Made by a program: the position numbers and the translations under genes. The notes under the pieces were generated by a model. That model saw nothing but the letters and a program-made list of their open reading frames with translations. It searched no databases and had not been told where the DNA came from. A stretch of DNA of 64,000 bases from Pseudoxanthomonas sp. J35 (GTDB lineage: Bacteria > Pseudomonadota > Gammaproteobacteria > Xanthomonadales > Xanthomonadaceae). Of this stretch, positions 1-9,182 are shown piece by piece; positions within the stretch are counted from its first letter, which is position 1; every line of letters begins with the position of its first letter. The stretch lies in NCBI RefSeq assembly GCF_000513995.1, contig NZ_AZVB01000001.1:124001-188000 (forward strand). Direction: 5' to 3'.

Positions 1-2
1 CG

Positions 3-29
3 CCGGCCGAGGAACCGCCGTCCAACTGA
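3..29 (+). CDS. C-terminal tail of an upstream gene (partial)
   Basis: The frame that begins at base 3 reads eight codons (PAEEPPSN) and ends at TGA 27-29. A strong hairpin follows directly, so this looks like the last codons of a plus-strand gene that begins before the window. Too little is present to name the product. The frame choice rests only on the stop-plus-hairpin arrangement. Confidence 0.4.
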   Translation, partial: PAEEPPSN

Positions 30-36
30 GCGCCGC

Positions 37-75
37 CGAAGGAACGGGCACGGTCCACCCGTGCCCGTTCCTTCG
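37..75 (+). terminator. Perfect 17-bp hairpin, terminator-like
   Basis: Arms 37-53 and 59-75 are perfect reverse complements around a 5-base loop (54-58). The hairpin sits 8 bases after a stop codon. No T-run follows, so classical Rho-independent termination is not certain. It could instead be an RNA 3'-end stabiliser or a bidirectional terminator. Confidence 0.6.
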
Positions 76-264
76 CCTGATGACGAAGATCGCCAGCCAC
101 GCGCCGCAAGGCGCGGGGAACGGCTTCGTCCGCGGCGTGGCGGGACGGATTCGGAGCTTTCCTACAGCAGCTTCCATGGAAGCCTGATTCCAGCAGCGGC
201 GCGGCGCGTTCAAGACTAGGCCGGTCCGGCATGCCACCGCGCGCCGGCAAGCCGGGGAACCGAC

Positions 265-477
265 ATGGACCAGCGACAGCTCGTCGTACGCAGGGACCTC
301 CGCGGCTGCACGCTGCTGGACGGCGGCAGGCCACTGGCGTGGTACCCCCAGCTCGGCCAGGCCCTGGCGATGGCAGGACTGCTGGCCGAGGCCAATGCCC
401 TGCGCTTCGGCGCGCCGGCGCGGGTGGAACTGTGCGAGCGCGGCCAGGCACCCCGGCACCTCTACTGGCGCGCATGA
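265..477 (+). CDS. Small hypothetical protein (70 aa)
   Basis: A 70-residue frame starts at ATG 265 (MDQRQLVVRRDLRG) and ends at TGA 475-477. It has no signal peptide and no obvious membrane segment. The RDLRGCTLL opening and the mix of charged and hydrophobic residues look protein-like rather than like an out-of-frame shadow. A longer overlapping frame from 231 is low-complexity Arg/Pro/Gly and was judged spurious. I do not recognise the family. The gene stands alone between the hairpin at 37-75 and the lipocalin gene. Confidence 0.5.
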   Translation: MDQRQLVVRRDLRGCTLLDGGRPLAWYPQLGQALAMAGLLAEANALRFGAPARVELCERGQAPRHLYWRA

Positions 478-515
478 GCAGCGGGGCGCGGTAGCGGCAA
501 CCCGTCCGGCCTCCC

Positions 516-549
516 GGCGGCCATCCTGGCGGCCATCCTGGCGGCCGAT
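516..549. repeat. 12-bp direct tandem repeat, about 2.8 copies
   Basis: The unit ggcggccatcct occurs at 516-527 and 528-539, followed by a partial third copy (ggcggccgat). It lies 34-67 bases upstream of the lipocalin start. Copy number could vary between strains. No function is visible. Confidence 0.6.
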
Positions 550-582
550 GCTAGGATCGCCCGGTCGATCCGTGGAGGCTCC

Positions 583-1134
583 ATGCGCGCCCCGACCACG
601 CTGCTCCTGGCCTGCGCCGCCGCGCTGGCCGCGCCCTTCGCGCTCACGGCCCGGGCCGCCGAACCGGTGGTGTCCGTGCCGGAGATGGACCTGACCCGCT
701 ACGCCGGGCACTGGTACGAGATCGCCCACCTGCCGGTCTCGTTCCAGCGCAAGTGCGCCGCCGACATCACCACCAGCTACGCCCTGCGCGCCGACGGCCG
801 CATCGAGGTGCGCAACGCCTGCCGCACGGCCGATGGCGAGCAGCTCCAGGTCCACGGCACCGCCCGCACCGTGCCCGGCCACCCCGGGCGGCTGCAGGTG
901 CGCTTCGCCCCGGCGTGGATGTCGTGGCTGCCATGGACCTGGGCGGACTACTGGGTGATCGAGCTGGATCCTGACTACCGGTGGGCGATGGTCGGCGACC
1001 CGGACCGCGAATACCTGTGGATCCTCGCGCGCGAACCGGCGATGGACGCGGCCCTGTTCGCCCGCCTGCAGGCCCGGGCCAGGGCCATGGGTTACGACCT
1101 GGCGCCGCTGGTGGTGGCCGCCCCGCTGCGCTGA
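583..1134 (+). CDS. Lipocalin family protein (Blc-like)
   Basis: 183 residues. An N-terminal signal peptide (about residues 1-25, ending ALTARA) is followed by the lipocalin signature GHWYEIA near residue 43, the GxW motif at the start of the first beta strand. The C-terminal part (YLWILAREP, then a helix) also fits bacterial lipocalins of the Blc type, which bind lipids at the cell envelope. E. coli Blc is an outer-membrane lipoprotein. Here the only early cysteine (LLAC, residue 11) comes too soon for a good lipobox, so periplasmic export by signal peptidase I is more likely. Ligand unknown. Confidence 0.85.
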   Translation: MRAPTTLLLACAAALAAPFALTARAAEPVVSVPEMDLTRYAGHWYEIAHLPVSFQRKCAADITTSYALRADGRIEVRNACRTADGEQLQVHGTARTVPGHPGRLQVRFAPAWMSWLPWTWADYWVIELDPDYRWAMVGDPDREYLWILAREPAMDAALFARLQARARAMGYDLAPLVVAAPLR

Positions 1135-1182
1135 ATGCCCCGCGCCGGCTAACATCGCCCGACCTGTGATTCCGGAGCCGGC

Positions 1183-1659
1183 ATGAAGTCGACCCTCAAG
1201 CTGTTCGTGGCCCTCTGCGCCCTGCTGGTCCTCGCCTCGTGCGGGGGCAACGTCCGTCGCGTCTCGCCGCCGGCGGCGGCGATCCAGCAGCTGACCGTGC
1301 AGGCCAACGGCGACTGGCGGGTCGACCTGCGCCTGCACAACTACAGCAGCATCTCCATGCGCTTCGACAGCGTGCGCCTGGAACTGAGCGTGGACGAACA
1401 CGCCGCCGGCACCGTGCATGCCACGCCGGCGATGTCGATCGGCCCGACCTCCGCCGACGTGGTCCAGGTGACGCTGAAGCCGTCGGCAATGGCGAAGATC
1501 GCGGTGGCCGACGCCCTGGCCACGCGCCGCTCGCTGTCGTACCGGCTGGAAGGCAAGGTCAGCGCCACGCCGGACGAGGCGAGCAAGCCGCGCGAGTTCG
1601 AGGTCGACGGCCGCAGCGCGCTCAATCCCGCTCCTGGCCTGGACGGCGTGCTGCGCTGA
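1183..1659 (+). CDS. LEA type 2 family lipoprotein
   Basis: 158 residues. The lipoprotein signal is clear: hydrophobic residues 5-18 followed by LASC with the acylated cysteine at 20. The mature part has the alternating beta pattern of LEA-2/WHy domains (LRLHNYSSISMRFDSVRLEL and then DVVQVTLKPS). LEA-2 domains are linked to desiccation and stress tolerance in plants; the bacterial lipoprotein versions lack a well-defined role. It lies 48 bp after the lipocalin gene in the same direction, possibly co-transcribed as an envelope-stress pair. Confidence 0.75.
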   Translation: MKSTLKLFVALCALLVLASCGGNVRRVSPPAAAIQQLTVQANGDWRVDLRLHNYSSISMRFDSVRLELSVDEHAAGTVHATPAMSIGPTSADVVQVTLKPSAMAKIAVADALATRRSLSYRLEGKVSATPDEASKPREFEVDGRSALNPAPGLDGVLR

Positions 1660-1712
1660 CCGGGCAGCCGCCTACCCAAGTCCGCGCCATTCGGGTATAA
1701 GCTGTGTCCCCG

Positions 1713-2360
1713 ATGGAGACGGACACAGCGCAAGCAGGTCTGGTCTGCACCGGGGCCCCGGCTCCGGTTGCCGCCCCTCCCCCGCGGGAGCATGCCCCGG
1801 CGGTGAGGGTACTGTCGCTGGACGCCCATGGCCGCGCCATGGACTGGATCGGATGGCAGGACGCCACCTGCCTCTATGCACGCGATGCCGTCGCCTGGAC
1901 ACTTGGCGATCCCTGCCTGCGCATCCGCGGCGGCGTGTGCCGGCTGACCGGCGCGCGCAGCATCATCGAGCTGCACCCGATCATCGCCACCCGCGGCCAG
2001 GCCCATGCGCGCGCCCTGGACCCGACCCCGAGCCTCACCAACACCGCGCTGTTCGCCCGCGACTCGCACCTGTGCCTGTACTGCGGCCAGCAGTTCCCGC
2101 GCCCGCACCTGACCCGCGACCACGTCGTGCCCCTGTCCAAGGGCGGCCGCGACGCCTGGGAGAACGTGGTCACCGCCTGCTTCCACTGCAACTCGCGCAA
2201 GGGCAACCGCACCCCGCAGCAGGCGCACATGCCGCTGCTGGCCGTGCCCTACCGGCCCAGCTGGATCGAGCATCTGATCCTGTCCAACCGCAACATCCTG
2301 GCCGACCAGATGGCCTTCCTGCGGGCCCAGCTGCCCAGGCGCTCCAAGCTCGCCGCCTGA
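1713..2360 (+). CDS. HNH endonuclease
   Basis: About 215 residues. The C-terminal half carries a standard HNH fold: a CLYC knuckle, then [10 protein letters not shown], then [16 protein letters not shown], giving two CxxC zinc pairs and the catalytic His in DHV. The N-terminal half ([11 protein letters not shown]...DAVAWTLG) is the conserved extension seen in many proteobacterial stand-alone HNH proteins. Biological role unknown; such proteins are chromosomal and not tied to a modification enzyme here. The start is uncertain: GTG 1704, ATG 1713 and GTG 1803 are in frame. A TATAAG box at 1695-1700 would favour 1713 or 1803. Confidence 0.85.
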   Translation: METDTAQAGLVCTGAPAPVAAPPPREHAPAVRVLSLDAHGRAMDWIGWQDATCLYARDAVAWTLGDPCLRIRGGVCRLTGARSIIELHPIIATRGQAHARALDPTPSLTNTALFARDSHLCLYCGQQFPRPHLTRDHVVPLSKGGRDAWENVVTACFHCNSRKGNRTPQQAHMPLLAVPYRPSWIEHLILSNRNILADQMAFLRAQLPRRSKLAA

Positions 2361-2442
2361 CCCCTCCCCGGCCGCTGAACGGCCTTGCTTGCCCCGTCAC
2401 GCCCGCGGGGAGGAAAATGGGCACCCGTATGGTGCCTGCCCG

Positions 2443-4359
2443 ATGAGTATCGACGCCTCCCGTTACCCGCGCCTGTCGCGCATCGATTCGCCCGCCGACC
2501 TGCGCCGGTTCGACGAGGCCGAGCTGCCGGCGATCGCCGCGGAGCTGCGCGCCTACCTGATCGAATCGGTCGGCCGCAGCGGCGGCCACTTCGGCGCCGG
2601 CCTGGGCGTGGTCGAACTGACCGTCGCCCTGCACTGGCTCTACGAGACCCCGGTCGACCAGCTGGTGTGGGACGTGGGCCACCAGACCTACCCGCACAAG
2701 ATCCTCACCGGCCGCCGCGACCGCATCCACACGGTCAAGCAGAAGGACGGCGTGGCGCCGTTCCCGAAGCGCGAGGAAAGCGAGTACGACACCTTCGGCG
2801 TCGGCCATTCCTCGACCTCGATCTCCGCCGCGCTGGGCATGGCCATCGCCCTGCAGCAGGCCGGCGACGACCGCAAGGTGGTCGCGGTGATCGGCGACGG
2901 CGCGATGACGGCCGGCATGGCCTACGAGGCGCTCAACCATGCAGGCGGCATGGACGAGGAGCCGAACCTGCTGGTCATTCTCAACGACAACCGCATGTCG
3001 ATCTCCGAGGCGGTCGGCGGGCTGACCAAGATGCTCGGGCGCATGTCCGGCAGCGCGACGCTCAACAAGCTGCGCGAGGGCGGCAAGAAGCTGCTGGGCG
3101 ACAAGAACAAGCCGCCAGCGCGTTTCGTGCGCCGCTGGGAAGAACACTGGAAGGGCATGTTCGTGCCGTCCACGCTGTTCGAGGAAATGGGCTTCCACTA
3201 CACCGGCCCGATCGACGGCCACGACCTGCCCGCGCTGGTCGGCGCGCTGCGCACGCTCAAGACCCTCAAGGGGCCGCAGCTGCTGCACGTGATCACCACC
3301 AAGGGCAAGGGCTACGAGCTGGCCGAAGGCGACCAGATCGGCTACCACGCGGTGGGCCCGTTCGACCCGGCCAAGGGCCTGGTCGCCAAGCCCGGCGCGA
3401 AGAAGCCGACCTACACCGACGTCTTCAGCGACTGGCTGTGCGACGCCGCCGCGGCCGAGCCGAAGCTGCTGGCGATCACCCCGGCGATGCGCGAAGGCTC
3501 GGGCCTGGTGCGCTTCAGCAAGGAATACCCGCAGCGCTACTTCGACGTGGCCATCGCCGAGCAGCACGCGGTGACGCTGGCCGCAGGCATGGCCACCCAG
3601 GGCGCCAAGCCGGTCGTGGCGATCTACTCGACCTTCCTGCAGCGCGGCTACGACCAGCTGGTCCACGACGTGGCCACCCAGCATCTGGACGTGCTGTTCG
3701 CGATCGACCGCGGCGGCGTGGTCGGCCCGGACGGCGCCACCCACGCCGGCAACCTCGACCTGAGCTTCCTGCGCTGCGTGCCGGGCATGGTGGTGATGGC
3801 CCCGGCCGACGAGAACGAGTGCCGGCAGATGCTCAGCACCGGCCTGGCCCACGAAGGCCCGGCGGCGGTGCGCTATCCGCGCGGCACCGGCCCCGGCGTG
3901 GCCGTGCAGCCGACCCTGGACACCCTGCCGATCGGCAAGGCGCAGCTGCGCCGCAGCGGTTCGCGCGTGGCCCTGCTCGCATTCGGCGCGACCGTGCCGG
4001 CCGCCGAGGCGGTGGGCGACGAGCTGGGCCTGACCGTGGTCAACATGCGCTTCATCAAGCCGCTCGACCGCGCCTTGCTGCTGGAACTGGCACGCACCCA
4101 CGCAGGCTTCGTGACCATCGAGGACAACGTGGTCGCCGGCGGCGCCGGTTCGGCGGTATCCGAGCTGCTCAACGCCGAGGGCGTGACCATGCCGCTGCTG
4201 CAGCTGGGCCTGCCGGACGCGTTCCAGCACCACGCCAGCCGCGAGGAACTGCTGGCCGAGGCCGGCATCGACGCGGCCGGCATCCGTGCGTCCGTGATCA
4301 AGCGCTGGCCGCAGCTGGCCGCGGGCGAAGGCCACCTGCCGCTGGCCGCCGGCGCCTAA
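2443..4359 (+). CDS. dxs: 1-deoxy-D-xylulose-5-phosphate synthase
   Basis: 638 residues. The enzyme condenses pyruvate and glyceraldehyde-3-phosphate, using thiamine diphosphate, to give DXP. This is the entry step of the MEP isoprenoid pathway and also feeds thiamine and pyridoxal synthesis. Visible motifs are [16 protein letters not shown] near the N-terminus, the ThDP-binding [18 protein letters not shown]...NDN, and the transketolase-type [21 protein letters not shown] 2443 gives the usual DXS N-terminus ([14 protein letters not shown]...); the in-frame ATG at 2389 adds an unrelated tail. Length matches the family. A REP pair follows the stop codon. Confidence 0.97.
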   Translation: MSIDASRYPRLSRIDSPADLRRFDEAELPAIAAELRAYLIESVGRSGGHFGAGLGVVELTVALHWLYETPVDQLVWDVGHQTYPHKILTGRRDRIHTVKQKDGVAPFPKREESEYDTFGVGHSSTSISAALGMAIALQQAGDDRKVVAVIGDGAMTAGMAYEALNHAGGMDEEPNLLVILNDNRMSISEAVGGLTKMLGRMSGSATLNKLREGGKKLLGDKNKPPARFVRRWEEHWKGMFVPSTLFEEMGFHYTGPIDGHDLPALVGALRTLKTLKGPQLLHVITTKGKGYELAEGDQIGYHAVGPFDPAKGLVAKPGAKKPTYTDVFSDWLCDAAAAEPKLLAITPAMREGSGLVRFSKEYPQRYFDVAIAEQHAVTLAAGMATQGAKPVVAIYSTFLQRGYDQLVHDVATQHLDVLFAIDRGGVVGPDGATHAGNLDLSFLRCVPGMVVMAPADENECRQMLSTGLAHEGPAAVRYPRGTGPGVAVQPTLDTLPIGKAQLRRSGSRVALLAFGATVPAAEAVGDELGLTVVNMRFIKPLDRALLLELARTHAGFVTIEDNVVAGGAGSAVSELLNAEGVTMPLLQLGLPDAFQHHASREELLAEAGIDAAGIRASVIKRWPQLAAGEGHLPLAAGA

Positions 4360-4392
4360 ACCCACCACCGGCCCGCCGGCCGCCGACGCCCC

Positions 4393-4471
4393 GTAGAGCC
4401 GGGCTTGCCCGGCTCCCACGCCTGATGTGCCGGCGCCCCGCGAAAGAGCAGCGGGGCAAGCCCCGCTCTAC
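4393..4471. repeat. GTAG REP-like palindrome pair, head to head
   Basis: One copy (GTAG then agccgggcttgcccggct) runs from 4393 to about 4419. An inverted copy (agcggggcaagccccgct then CTAC) ends at 4471. Each copy is itself a stem-loop with a TTGC or CAAG loop, and the GTAG ends face outward. The form matches the SMAG (GTAG) repeats described in Stenotrophomonas, a REP family mobilised by RAYT transposases. It sits between the converging dxs and TraB/GumN genes. Related pairs occur at 21235-21415 and, with a different stem, at 11342-11450. Confidence 0.75.
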
Positions 4472-4504
4472 GGAGGCGATGAGGAGCCGCGGGGCAATGC
4501 GCTG

Positions 4505-5617
4505 TCAGAGAGCCGTCGCCGGCGCCACGTCTTCCACCTGCGTCGCCGGCGCCGGCGGCGCATCCGGCTCCCCATCGGCCTGACCTGCTTCGTCCGCCGC
4601 TTCCAGCTCGTCCGGCGCCTGGATCCGGTAGCCCTTGGCGGCCAGCGCGGCAAGGTAGCCTTCGCGGTCGTACAGCAACGTGTCGATGGACATCGTCGCG
4701 AACGAGACCCGGTGTTCGGCCAGCGCCTTCTCGGCGGCGGCCAGCCAGCGTTCGCGGATCCTGGCGTCGATGCCGGTGAAGCCGCGCTTGCGCGCCGCTT
4801 CGGTCTGCATCCATGCGTCCATGCAGTCGGCCAGCTGCTGGCGGTTCTGCGGCATCGCGCGCAGCGCGGCGACGTCGCCCACCGCCCAGGCATTGGCGCG
4901 CGCGGCGATCCGCGGCAGGTCCTGCTCGACCACGTCCAAGGTCCCGGCAAAGCACTCCAGGTCCTGCGGCTTGAGCCGCTCGCCCCGGAAGTCCGCGATC
5001 GCCTGCCGCGGGTCCTCGATCTTCAGCTCCAGCACGGTCGGAGTGGACTTGAGGCCACGCGCCTTCATCGCCTTCGCCAGCACCGGGCCGACAATGCCGC
5101 CCTGGCGCAGCCGGTTGCGCTCCAGCGCGGCCTTGTAGAGTTCGTAGACGGCGATCAGCGGACGCTTCTTCTCCACCCCGCGGTCGCGTCCCATGTAGTA
5201 GGCCTTGAGCGCCGACCAGCGCGCGTACAGCTCAGGCGGCAACACGTGCTCGAGGGTCGCGCCATCGGGATTGCGCATCGCCTTCAGCGCGGCCGGCGCC
5301 AGCGTCAGTCCGCGGAAGAAGCCGATGTCCGCGCCCACCGATATCCCGGGCGAACCGAGCACCGCGCCGGCCTCGGCCAGCACCTGCCGCACCTCGCGCG
5401 CATCCCAGTCCATGTCGCGCGGCAGCGGCGACTGGGTGCCGAGGATGTAGAGGACGTGGTCGCCCTTGCTCACCCGCCACAGGCCGGGACCGGGCTGCAC
5501 GCCACTGACCACGACCGCGTCCATGTCGACGACCGGCGGCCCGGCCTCCTGCGCCCCGAGCGGGGCGGCGACCGCCAATGCAAAACCGAAGACCAGCGCC
5601 AACGTCCGTGCCGACAT
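4505..5617 (-). CDS. TraB/GumN family protein
   Basis: 370 residues from ATG 5617, chosen because it starts a clean signal peptide (MSARTLALVFGFALAVAAPLGAQ); longer in-frame extensions are low-complexity. The body shows the family pattern GLWRVSKGDHVLYILGT near the N-terminus and a DTLLYDREGYLAALAAKGYRI ending. TraB/GumN proteins are putative metal-dependent proteases or erythromycin-esterase-like enzymes. The usual GTxH of the first motif reads GTQS here, so the metal-binding His is missing and activity is doubtful. Likely periplasmic. It converges with dxs. Confidence 0.75.
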   Translation of the reverse strand: MSARTLALVFGFALAVAAPLGAQEAGPPVVDMDAVVVSGVQPGPGLWRVSKGDHVLYILGTQSPLPRDMDWDAREVRQVLAEAGAVLGSPGISVGADIGFFRGLTLAPAALKAMRNPDGATLEHVLPPELYARWSALKAYYMGRDRGVEKKRPLIAVYELYKAALERNRLRQGGIVGPVLAKAMKARGLKSTPTVLELKIEDPRQAIADFRGERLKPQDLECFAGTLDVVEQDLPRIAARANAWAVGDVAALRAMPQNRQQLADCMDAWMQTEAARKRGFTGIDARIRERWLAAAEKALAEHRVSFATMSIDTLLYDREGYLAALAAKGYRIQAPDELEAADEAGQADGEPDAPPAPATQVEDVAPATAL

Positions 5618-5878
5618 CCCTGCCCTCGCCCCGACGGAAGATCGCCGGAGCATAAGCAGTGCGGGGCCGCGATTGGCAGACAGCTGGCGGGGGCGTTCAG
5701 CTTCCGCCGGCGCCCGCCCCTCGGCGCCCGCGCAGGCTACCGGGTCCGGCGCCGCCACGAGGGTGGACACTGGCGGGCTTCCGGGCGCGGATGACAAGTC
5801 TCGCCGCGCCGCCGGACGCGGCGATGCTCGCCGAAGCAGGCGCGGCATGCAACGCATGCGGCGGGAACACCGGGCAAC
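5618..5878. other. Intergenic region without recognisable features
   Basis: This stretch upstream of the TraB/GumN gene and beyond the tRNA-Pro terminator has only Ala/Arg-rich spurious frames. A promoter for the TraB/GumN gene must lie here, but no convincing -10/-35 pair was identified. Confidence 0.5.
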
Positions 5879-5902
5879 AAAAAAGCCCCGGTTCCCCGGG
5901 GC
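5879..5902 (-). terminator. Rho-independent terminator after tRNA-Pro
   Basis: On the minus strand, GCCCCGG, loop GGAA, CCGGGGC is followed by six T. The stem is 5885-5891 with 5896-5902 and the T-run is 5879-5884. It lies 37 bp downstream of the tRNA 3' end. Confidence 0.9.
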
Positions 5903-5939
5903 CTCTTCGGGATCCTTGGCGGATCCGTGTCGCTGGATT

Positions 5940-6016
5940 TGGTCGGGGTAGCCGGATTCGAACCGACGACCACTTGTCCCCCAGACAAGTGCGCTACCAG
6001 GCTGCGCTATACCCCG
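5940..6016 (-). tRNA. tRNA-Pro (anticodon GGG)
   Basis: 77 nt with an encoded CCA (5940-5942). The acceptor stem CGGGGTA pairs with TACCCCG. The anticodon stem CTTGT/ACAAG encloses the loop CTGGGGG, placing GGG at positions 34-36. The T arm GTCGG-TTCGAAT-CCGGC is intact. It reads CCC and CCU codons. A -10 box lies upstream at 6046-6051 and a terminator downstream at 5879-5902, so it can be expressed independently of the merR gene above it. Confidence 0.97.
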
Positions 6017-6045
6017 GGAAGCATTCCCGCCGAGGCGGGGCGGCG

Positions 6046-6051
6046 ATTATA
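6046..6051 (-). promoter_or_regulatory. TATAAT -10 box of tRNA-Pro
   Basis: A perfect TATAAT on the minus strand, 30 bases before the tRNA 5' end. It is followed by a GC-rich stretch (CGCCGCCCCGCC) typical of the discriminator of stable-RNA promoters under stringent control. No good -35 is visible at 16-18 bp. A small hairpin at 6066-6081 (GCCGGC stem) lies between it and the merR-like gene. Confidence 0.6.
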
Positions 6052-6096
6052 CCGGTTTGGCGCCCGCCGGCGCGAGCCGGCCGTTATAAATCGCGC

Positions 6097-6453
6097 TCAG
6101 CGCCGCAGCAGCTGCAGCACTTCCTCCAGCTCCATGCGCACCTGGCGCACGATCTGGCTGCTCAGCGCCGATTCCTGCTTCGCACCCTCGCCTTCCAGGC
6201 GCAGGCGCGCGCCGCCGATGGTGTAGCCCTGTTCGTACAGCAGGCCGCGGATCTGCCGGACCATCAGCACGTCGTGGCGCTGGTAGTAACGGCGGTTGCC
6301 GCGGCGCTTGACCGGGCTGAGGCTGGGGAACTCGGTTTCCCAGTAGCGCAGCACGTGCGGCTTCACGTCGCACAGCTCGCTGACCTCGCCGATGGTGAAG
6401 TAGCGCTTGGCCGGGATCGGCGGAAGCTCGCGGTTGCTGCCGGGATCAAGCAT
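6097..6453 (-). CDS. MerR family transcriptional regulator
   Basis: 118 residues. The N-terminal winged helix reads [40 protein letters not shown], followed by [19 protein letters not shown], the standard MerR DNA-binding region, then a short C-terminal helix. No metal- or drug-sensing cysteines are visible. This gene next to ihfA is a conserved arrangement in proteobacteria, but its regulon is unknown. Its start overlaps the end of ihfA by 8 bp, so the two are probably translationally coupled. Confidence 0.9.
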   Translation of the reverse strand: MLDPGSNRELPPIPAKRYFTIGEVSELCDVKPHVLRYWETEFPSLSPVKRRGNRRYYQRHDVLMVRQIRGLLYEQGYTIGGARLRLEGEGAKQESALSSQIVRQVRMELEEVLQLLRR

Positions 6454-6751
6454 GCGGCTCGGCTCCCGAATAGGCTTCCACGCGTTCCTTCAGCTTCTGG
6501 CCGGGGCGGAAGGTGACCACGGTGCGGGCCGAGATCGGGATTTCCTCGCCGGTCTTGGGGTTGCGGCCGGGACGCTGGTTCTTGCGGCGCAGGTCGAAGT
6601 TGCCGAAGCCCGACAGCTTCACCTGGCGGCCGTCCTGCAGCGCTTCGCGCAGCACGTCGAAGAAGGCGTCGACGAATTCCTTCGCCTCGCGCTTGTTCAG
6701 GCCCACTTCGTCGAAGAGACGTTCGGCCATCTCAGCCTTGGTCAATGCCAT
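6446..6751 (-). CDS. ihfA: Integration host factor subunit alpha
   Basis: 101 residues, the normal IHF-alpha length. [31 protein letters not shown] is the dimerisation region, and the DNA-intercalating arm is [21 protein letters not shown]. The protein bends DNA as a heterodimer with IhfB. It lies 15 bp after pheT in the same direction; the pheST-ihfA order is conserved from E. coli onward. A purine-rich Shine-Dalgarno (AGGGGACAGGGA) immediately precedes the ATG. Confidence 0.97.
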   Translation of the reverse strand: MALTKAEMAERLFDEVGLNKREAKEFVDAFFDVLREALQDGRQVKLSGFGNFDLRRKNQRPGRNPKTGEEIPISARTVVTFRPGQKLKERVEAYSGAEPHA

Positions 6752-6766
6752 TCCCTGTCCCCTGTA

Positions 6767-9172
6767 TCAGCCGCGGATCCGGGCGCCGTGGTCGCGGCCA
6801 AGGCCGGCCACTACCCGCTCCACGACCGCATCCGCGTCCTGGTCGGTCAGAGTGCGCGTGTTGTCCTGCAAAATCAAGCCCATAGCCAGACTCTTGCATC
6901 CGGATTCAACCCCGGGGCCCTGGTAGCGGTCGAACAGCAGCAGGTCGCGCAGGACCGGCCCGGCGGCCTCGCGCACGCTGGCGGCCAGCGCCGACCAGGC
7001 CACCTGCTCGGCGACCACGAAGGCCAGGTCGCGACGCACGGCCGGGAAGCGCGACAGCGCTTCGGCGCGCGGCAGGGCGCGCGGCTGCAGCGGCTCCAGG
7101 TCCAGCTCGAAGCCGACCACCTCCACGTCCAGGTCCAGCGCCCTGGCCAGGCGCGGGTGCAGCTGGCCGATCCAGCCCAGGCGGACCTCGCCGCCTTCCA
7201 GGTCGGTGCGGAACACGTCGGCGCTGCGGCCCGGGTGGCCGAACGGCTCGGCCGACGGGCGGAACTCCAGCTTCGCGCCGGCGACGGCGGCCAGCGATTC
7301 CAGGTCGCCCTTCAGGTCGTGGAAATCGACCTTGCGCGCGGCCAGGCCCCACTGCTCGGCGGCGGCATCGCCACAGGCGACGGCGGCGATGCGGCGGGTC
7401 TCCAGCGGCGCCGTCTCGCCCGCGGCGGGCGCGGCGAACACGCGGCCAAGCTCGAACAGGCGCACGCGGCCGGCCTGGCGCGCGGCATTGCGCGCCAGCG
7501 CGTCGACCAGGCCCGGCAGCAGGCGCGGGCGCATCACCGCCAGCTCGGCGCTGAGCGGGTTGGCCAGCGGCACGGTACCGGCGCTGCTGTGCCACTTCTC
7601 CAGCAGCGCGGCCTCGACGAAGGCGAAGCTCACCGCCTCCAGGTAGTCGCGGGCAACCATCTGCCGGCGCAGGTCGGACTCGGCCACGCGCGACTCGCTG
7701 GGCGCGGCGATGCGCGCCGGGCCGCCGGGGACGGTGGCCGGGATGCGGTCGTAGCCGTGGATGCGCGCCAGCTCCTCGATCAGGTCTTCCTCGATGGCGA
7801 TGTCGAAGCGACGGCTCGGCGCGGTGACCTGCCAGCCGTCGGCAGTGGCGACGACCTCCATGCCCAGCGCACGCAGGATGCGCTCGACCTCGGCGTCGGC
7901 GATCGCGACGCCCAGCACGCGAGCGATGCGCGCGCGCCGCAGCAGGATCGTCGCCGGCTGCGGCAGGTGCTCCGGCAGCACCGCCTCGGTGACCGGGCCC
8001 GGCGTGCCGCCGGCCAGCTGCATCACCAGGCGGGTGGCGTACTCGATGGCCACGCGCGGCAGCTCCGGGTCGACACCACGCTCGAAGCGGTGGCTGGCGT
8101 CGGTGTGCAGGCCCAGGCGGCGACTGCGGCCCATGATCGCGGCCGGGGCGAAATGCGCGGCCTCGAGGAAGACATTCCGGGTGGCGTCGCCGACCTTGGT
8201 GGACTCGCCCCCCATGATGCCGGCCAGGCCGATGGCGCGGTCGCCGCCCTGCCCGTCGCAGATCACCAGAAAAGCACCGTCGTCCAGTTTCGCTTCCTGG
8301 CCGTTGAGCAGGGGCAGCGTCTCGCCGGCGCGCGAATGGCGCACGCCGATCGCGCCGTCCAGCTTGTCCAGGTCGTAGGCGTGCATCGGCTGGCCCAGTT
8401 CCAGCATTACGTACTGGGTGATGTCGACCAGCAGCGACACCGGGCGCACGCCGGCGCGGCGCAGGCGCTCGGCCATCCACACCGGGGTCTTTGCCGTCGG
8501 ATCCACGCCCTCGACCACGCGGCCGACGAAGCGCGGCGCGTCGGCGCCGGCCTGCAACTTCACCTCCAGCGCGCGCGCGGTCGCGGCCGGCACCTCGGCC
8601 ACGTCCAGCGGCAGCACCTCGCTGGCCAGCGCGGCGGCCACGTCGTAGGCGATGCCGCGCACGCTGAAGCAGTCGGCGCGGTTCGGGGTCAGCTTGATCT
8701 CGATGCTGGCGTCCGGCAGGCCCAGGTACTCGACCAGCGGCGTGCCGACCGGCGCGTCGTCCGGCAGCTCCAGCAGGCCGGAAGCGTCGGCGTCCAGGCC
8801 CAGTTCCCTGGCCGAGCAGAGCATGCCGTTGGACTCGACGCCGCGCAGCTTGGCCGCTTTGATCGCGATGCCGCCGATGTTCGAACCCACGGTGGCCAGC
8901 GGTGCGACCAGGCCGGCGCGCGCGTTCGGCGCACCGCACACGATCTGCAGGGGTTCGCCCCGCCCGATGTCGACCTTGCACACCTGCAGTCGGTCGGCCT
9001 CGGGATGCTTCACCGCTTCCACGATGCGCGCCACCACCACGCCGGCCAGGCCGTCGCCCAGCGCGGTGACGTCCTCGACTTCCAGGCCGATCGCGGTCAG
9101 CGTCGCGGCCAGGTCGTCGCGGCTGGCGGAGGTGGGCACGTGGCTGCGCAGCCAGTTCTCGGAGAATTTCAT
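6767..9172 (-). CDS. pheT: Phenylalanine--tRNA ligase beta subunit
   Basis: 801 residues. The start ATG 9172 gives the family N-terminus MKFSENWLRSHV. Domain order fits PheT: a tRNA-binding (EMAP-like) domain at about 40-150, the B3/B4 editing domain and B5 domain in the middle, a catalytic-like core, and the FDX-ACB anticodon-binding domain in the last 90 residues (RFPAVRRDLAFVV). It forms the alpha2beta2 enzyme with PheS and hydrolyses mischarged Tyr-tRNA(Phe). It is separated from pheS by 130 bp containing an inverted repeat-array element, an unusually long gap for this pair. Confidence 0.97.
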   Translation of the reverse strand: MKFSENWLRSHVPTSASRDDLAATLTAIGLEVEDVTALGDGLAGVVVARIVEAVKHPEADRLQVCKVDIGRGEPLQIVCGAPNARAGLVAPLATVGSNIGGIAIKAAKLRGVESNGMLCSARELGLDADASGLLELPDDAPVGTPLVEYLGLPDASIEIKLTPNRADCFSVRGIAYDVAAALASEVLPLDVAEVPAATARALEVKLQAGADAPRFVGRVVEGVDPTAKTPVWMAERLRRAGVRPVSLLVDITQYVMLELGQPMHAYDLDKLDGAIGVRHSRAGETLPLLNGQEAKLDDGAFLVICDGQGGDRAIGLAGIMGGESTKVGDATRNVFLEAAHFAPAAIMGRSRRLGLHTDASHRFERGVDPELPRVAIEYATRLVMQLAGGTPGPVTEAVLPEHLPQPATILLRRARIARVLGVAIADAEVERILRALGMEVVATADGWQVTAPSRRFDIAIEEDLIEELARIHGYDRIPATVPGGPARIAAPSESRVAESDLRRQMVARDYLEAVSFAFVEAALLEKWHSSAGTVPLANPLSAELAVMRPRLLPGLVDALARNAARQAGRVRLFELGRVFAAPAAGETAPLETRRIAAVACGDAAAEQWGLAARKVDFHDLKGDLESLAAVAGAKLEFRPSAEPFGHPGRSADVFRTDLEGGEVRLGWIGQLHPRLARALDLDVEVVGFELDLEPLQPRALPRAEALSRFPAVRRDLAFVVAEQVAWSALAASVREAAGPVLRDLLLFDRYQGPGVESGCKSLAMGLILQDNTRTLTDQDADAVVERVVAGLGRDHGARIRG

Positions 9173-9182
9173 CGGGGGGCCG

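Noticed and set aside
231-494. Longer frame overlapping the 70-residue gene at 265
   Set aside because: Arg/Pro/Gly-rich low-complexity translation; the 265 frame looks more protein-like.
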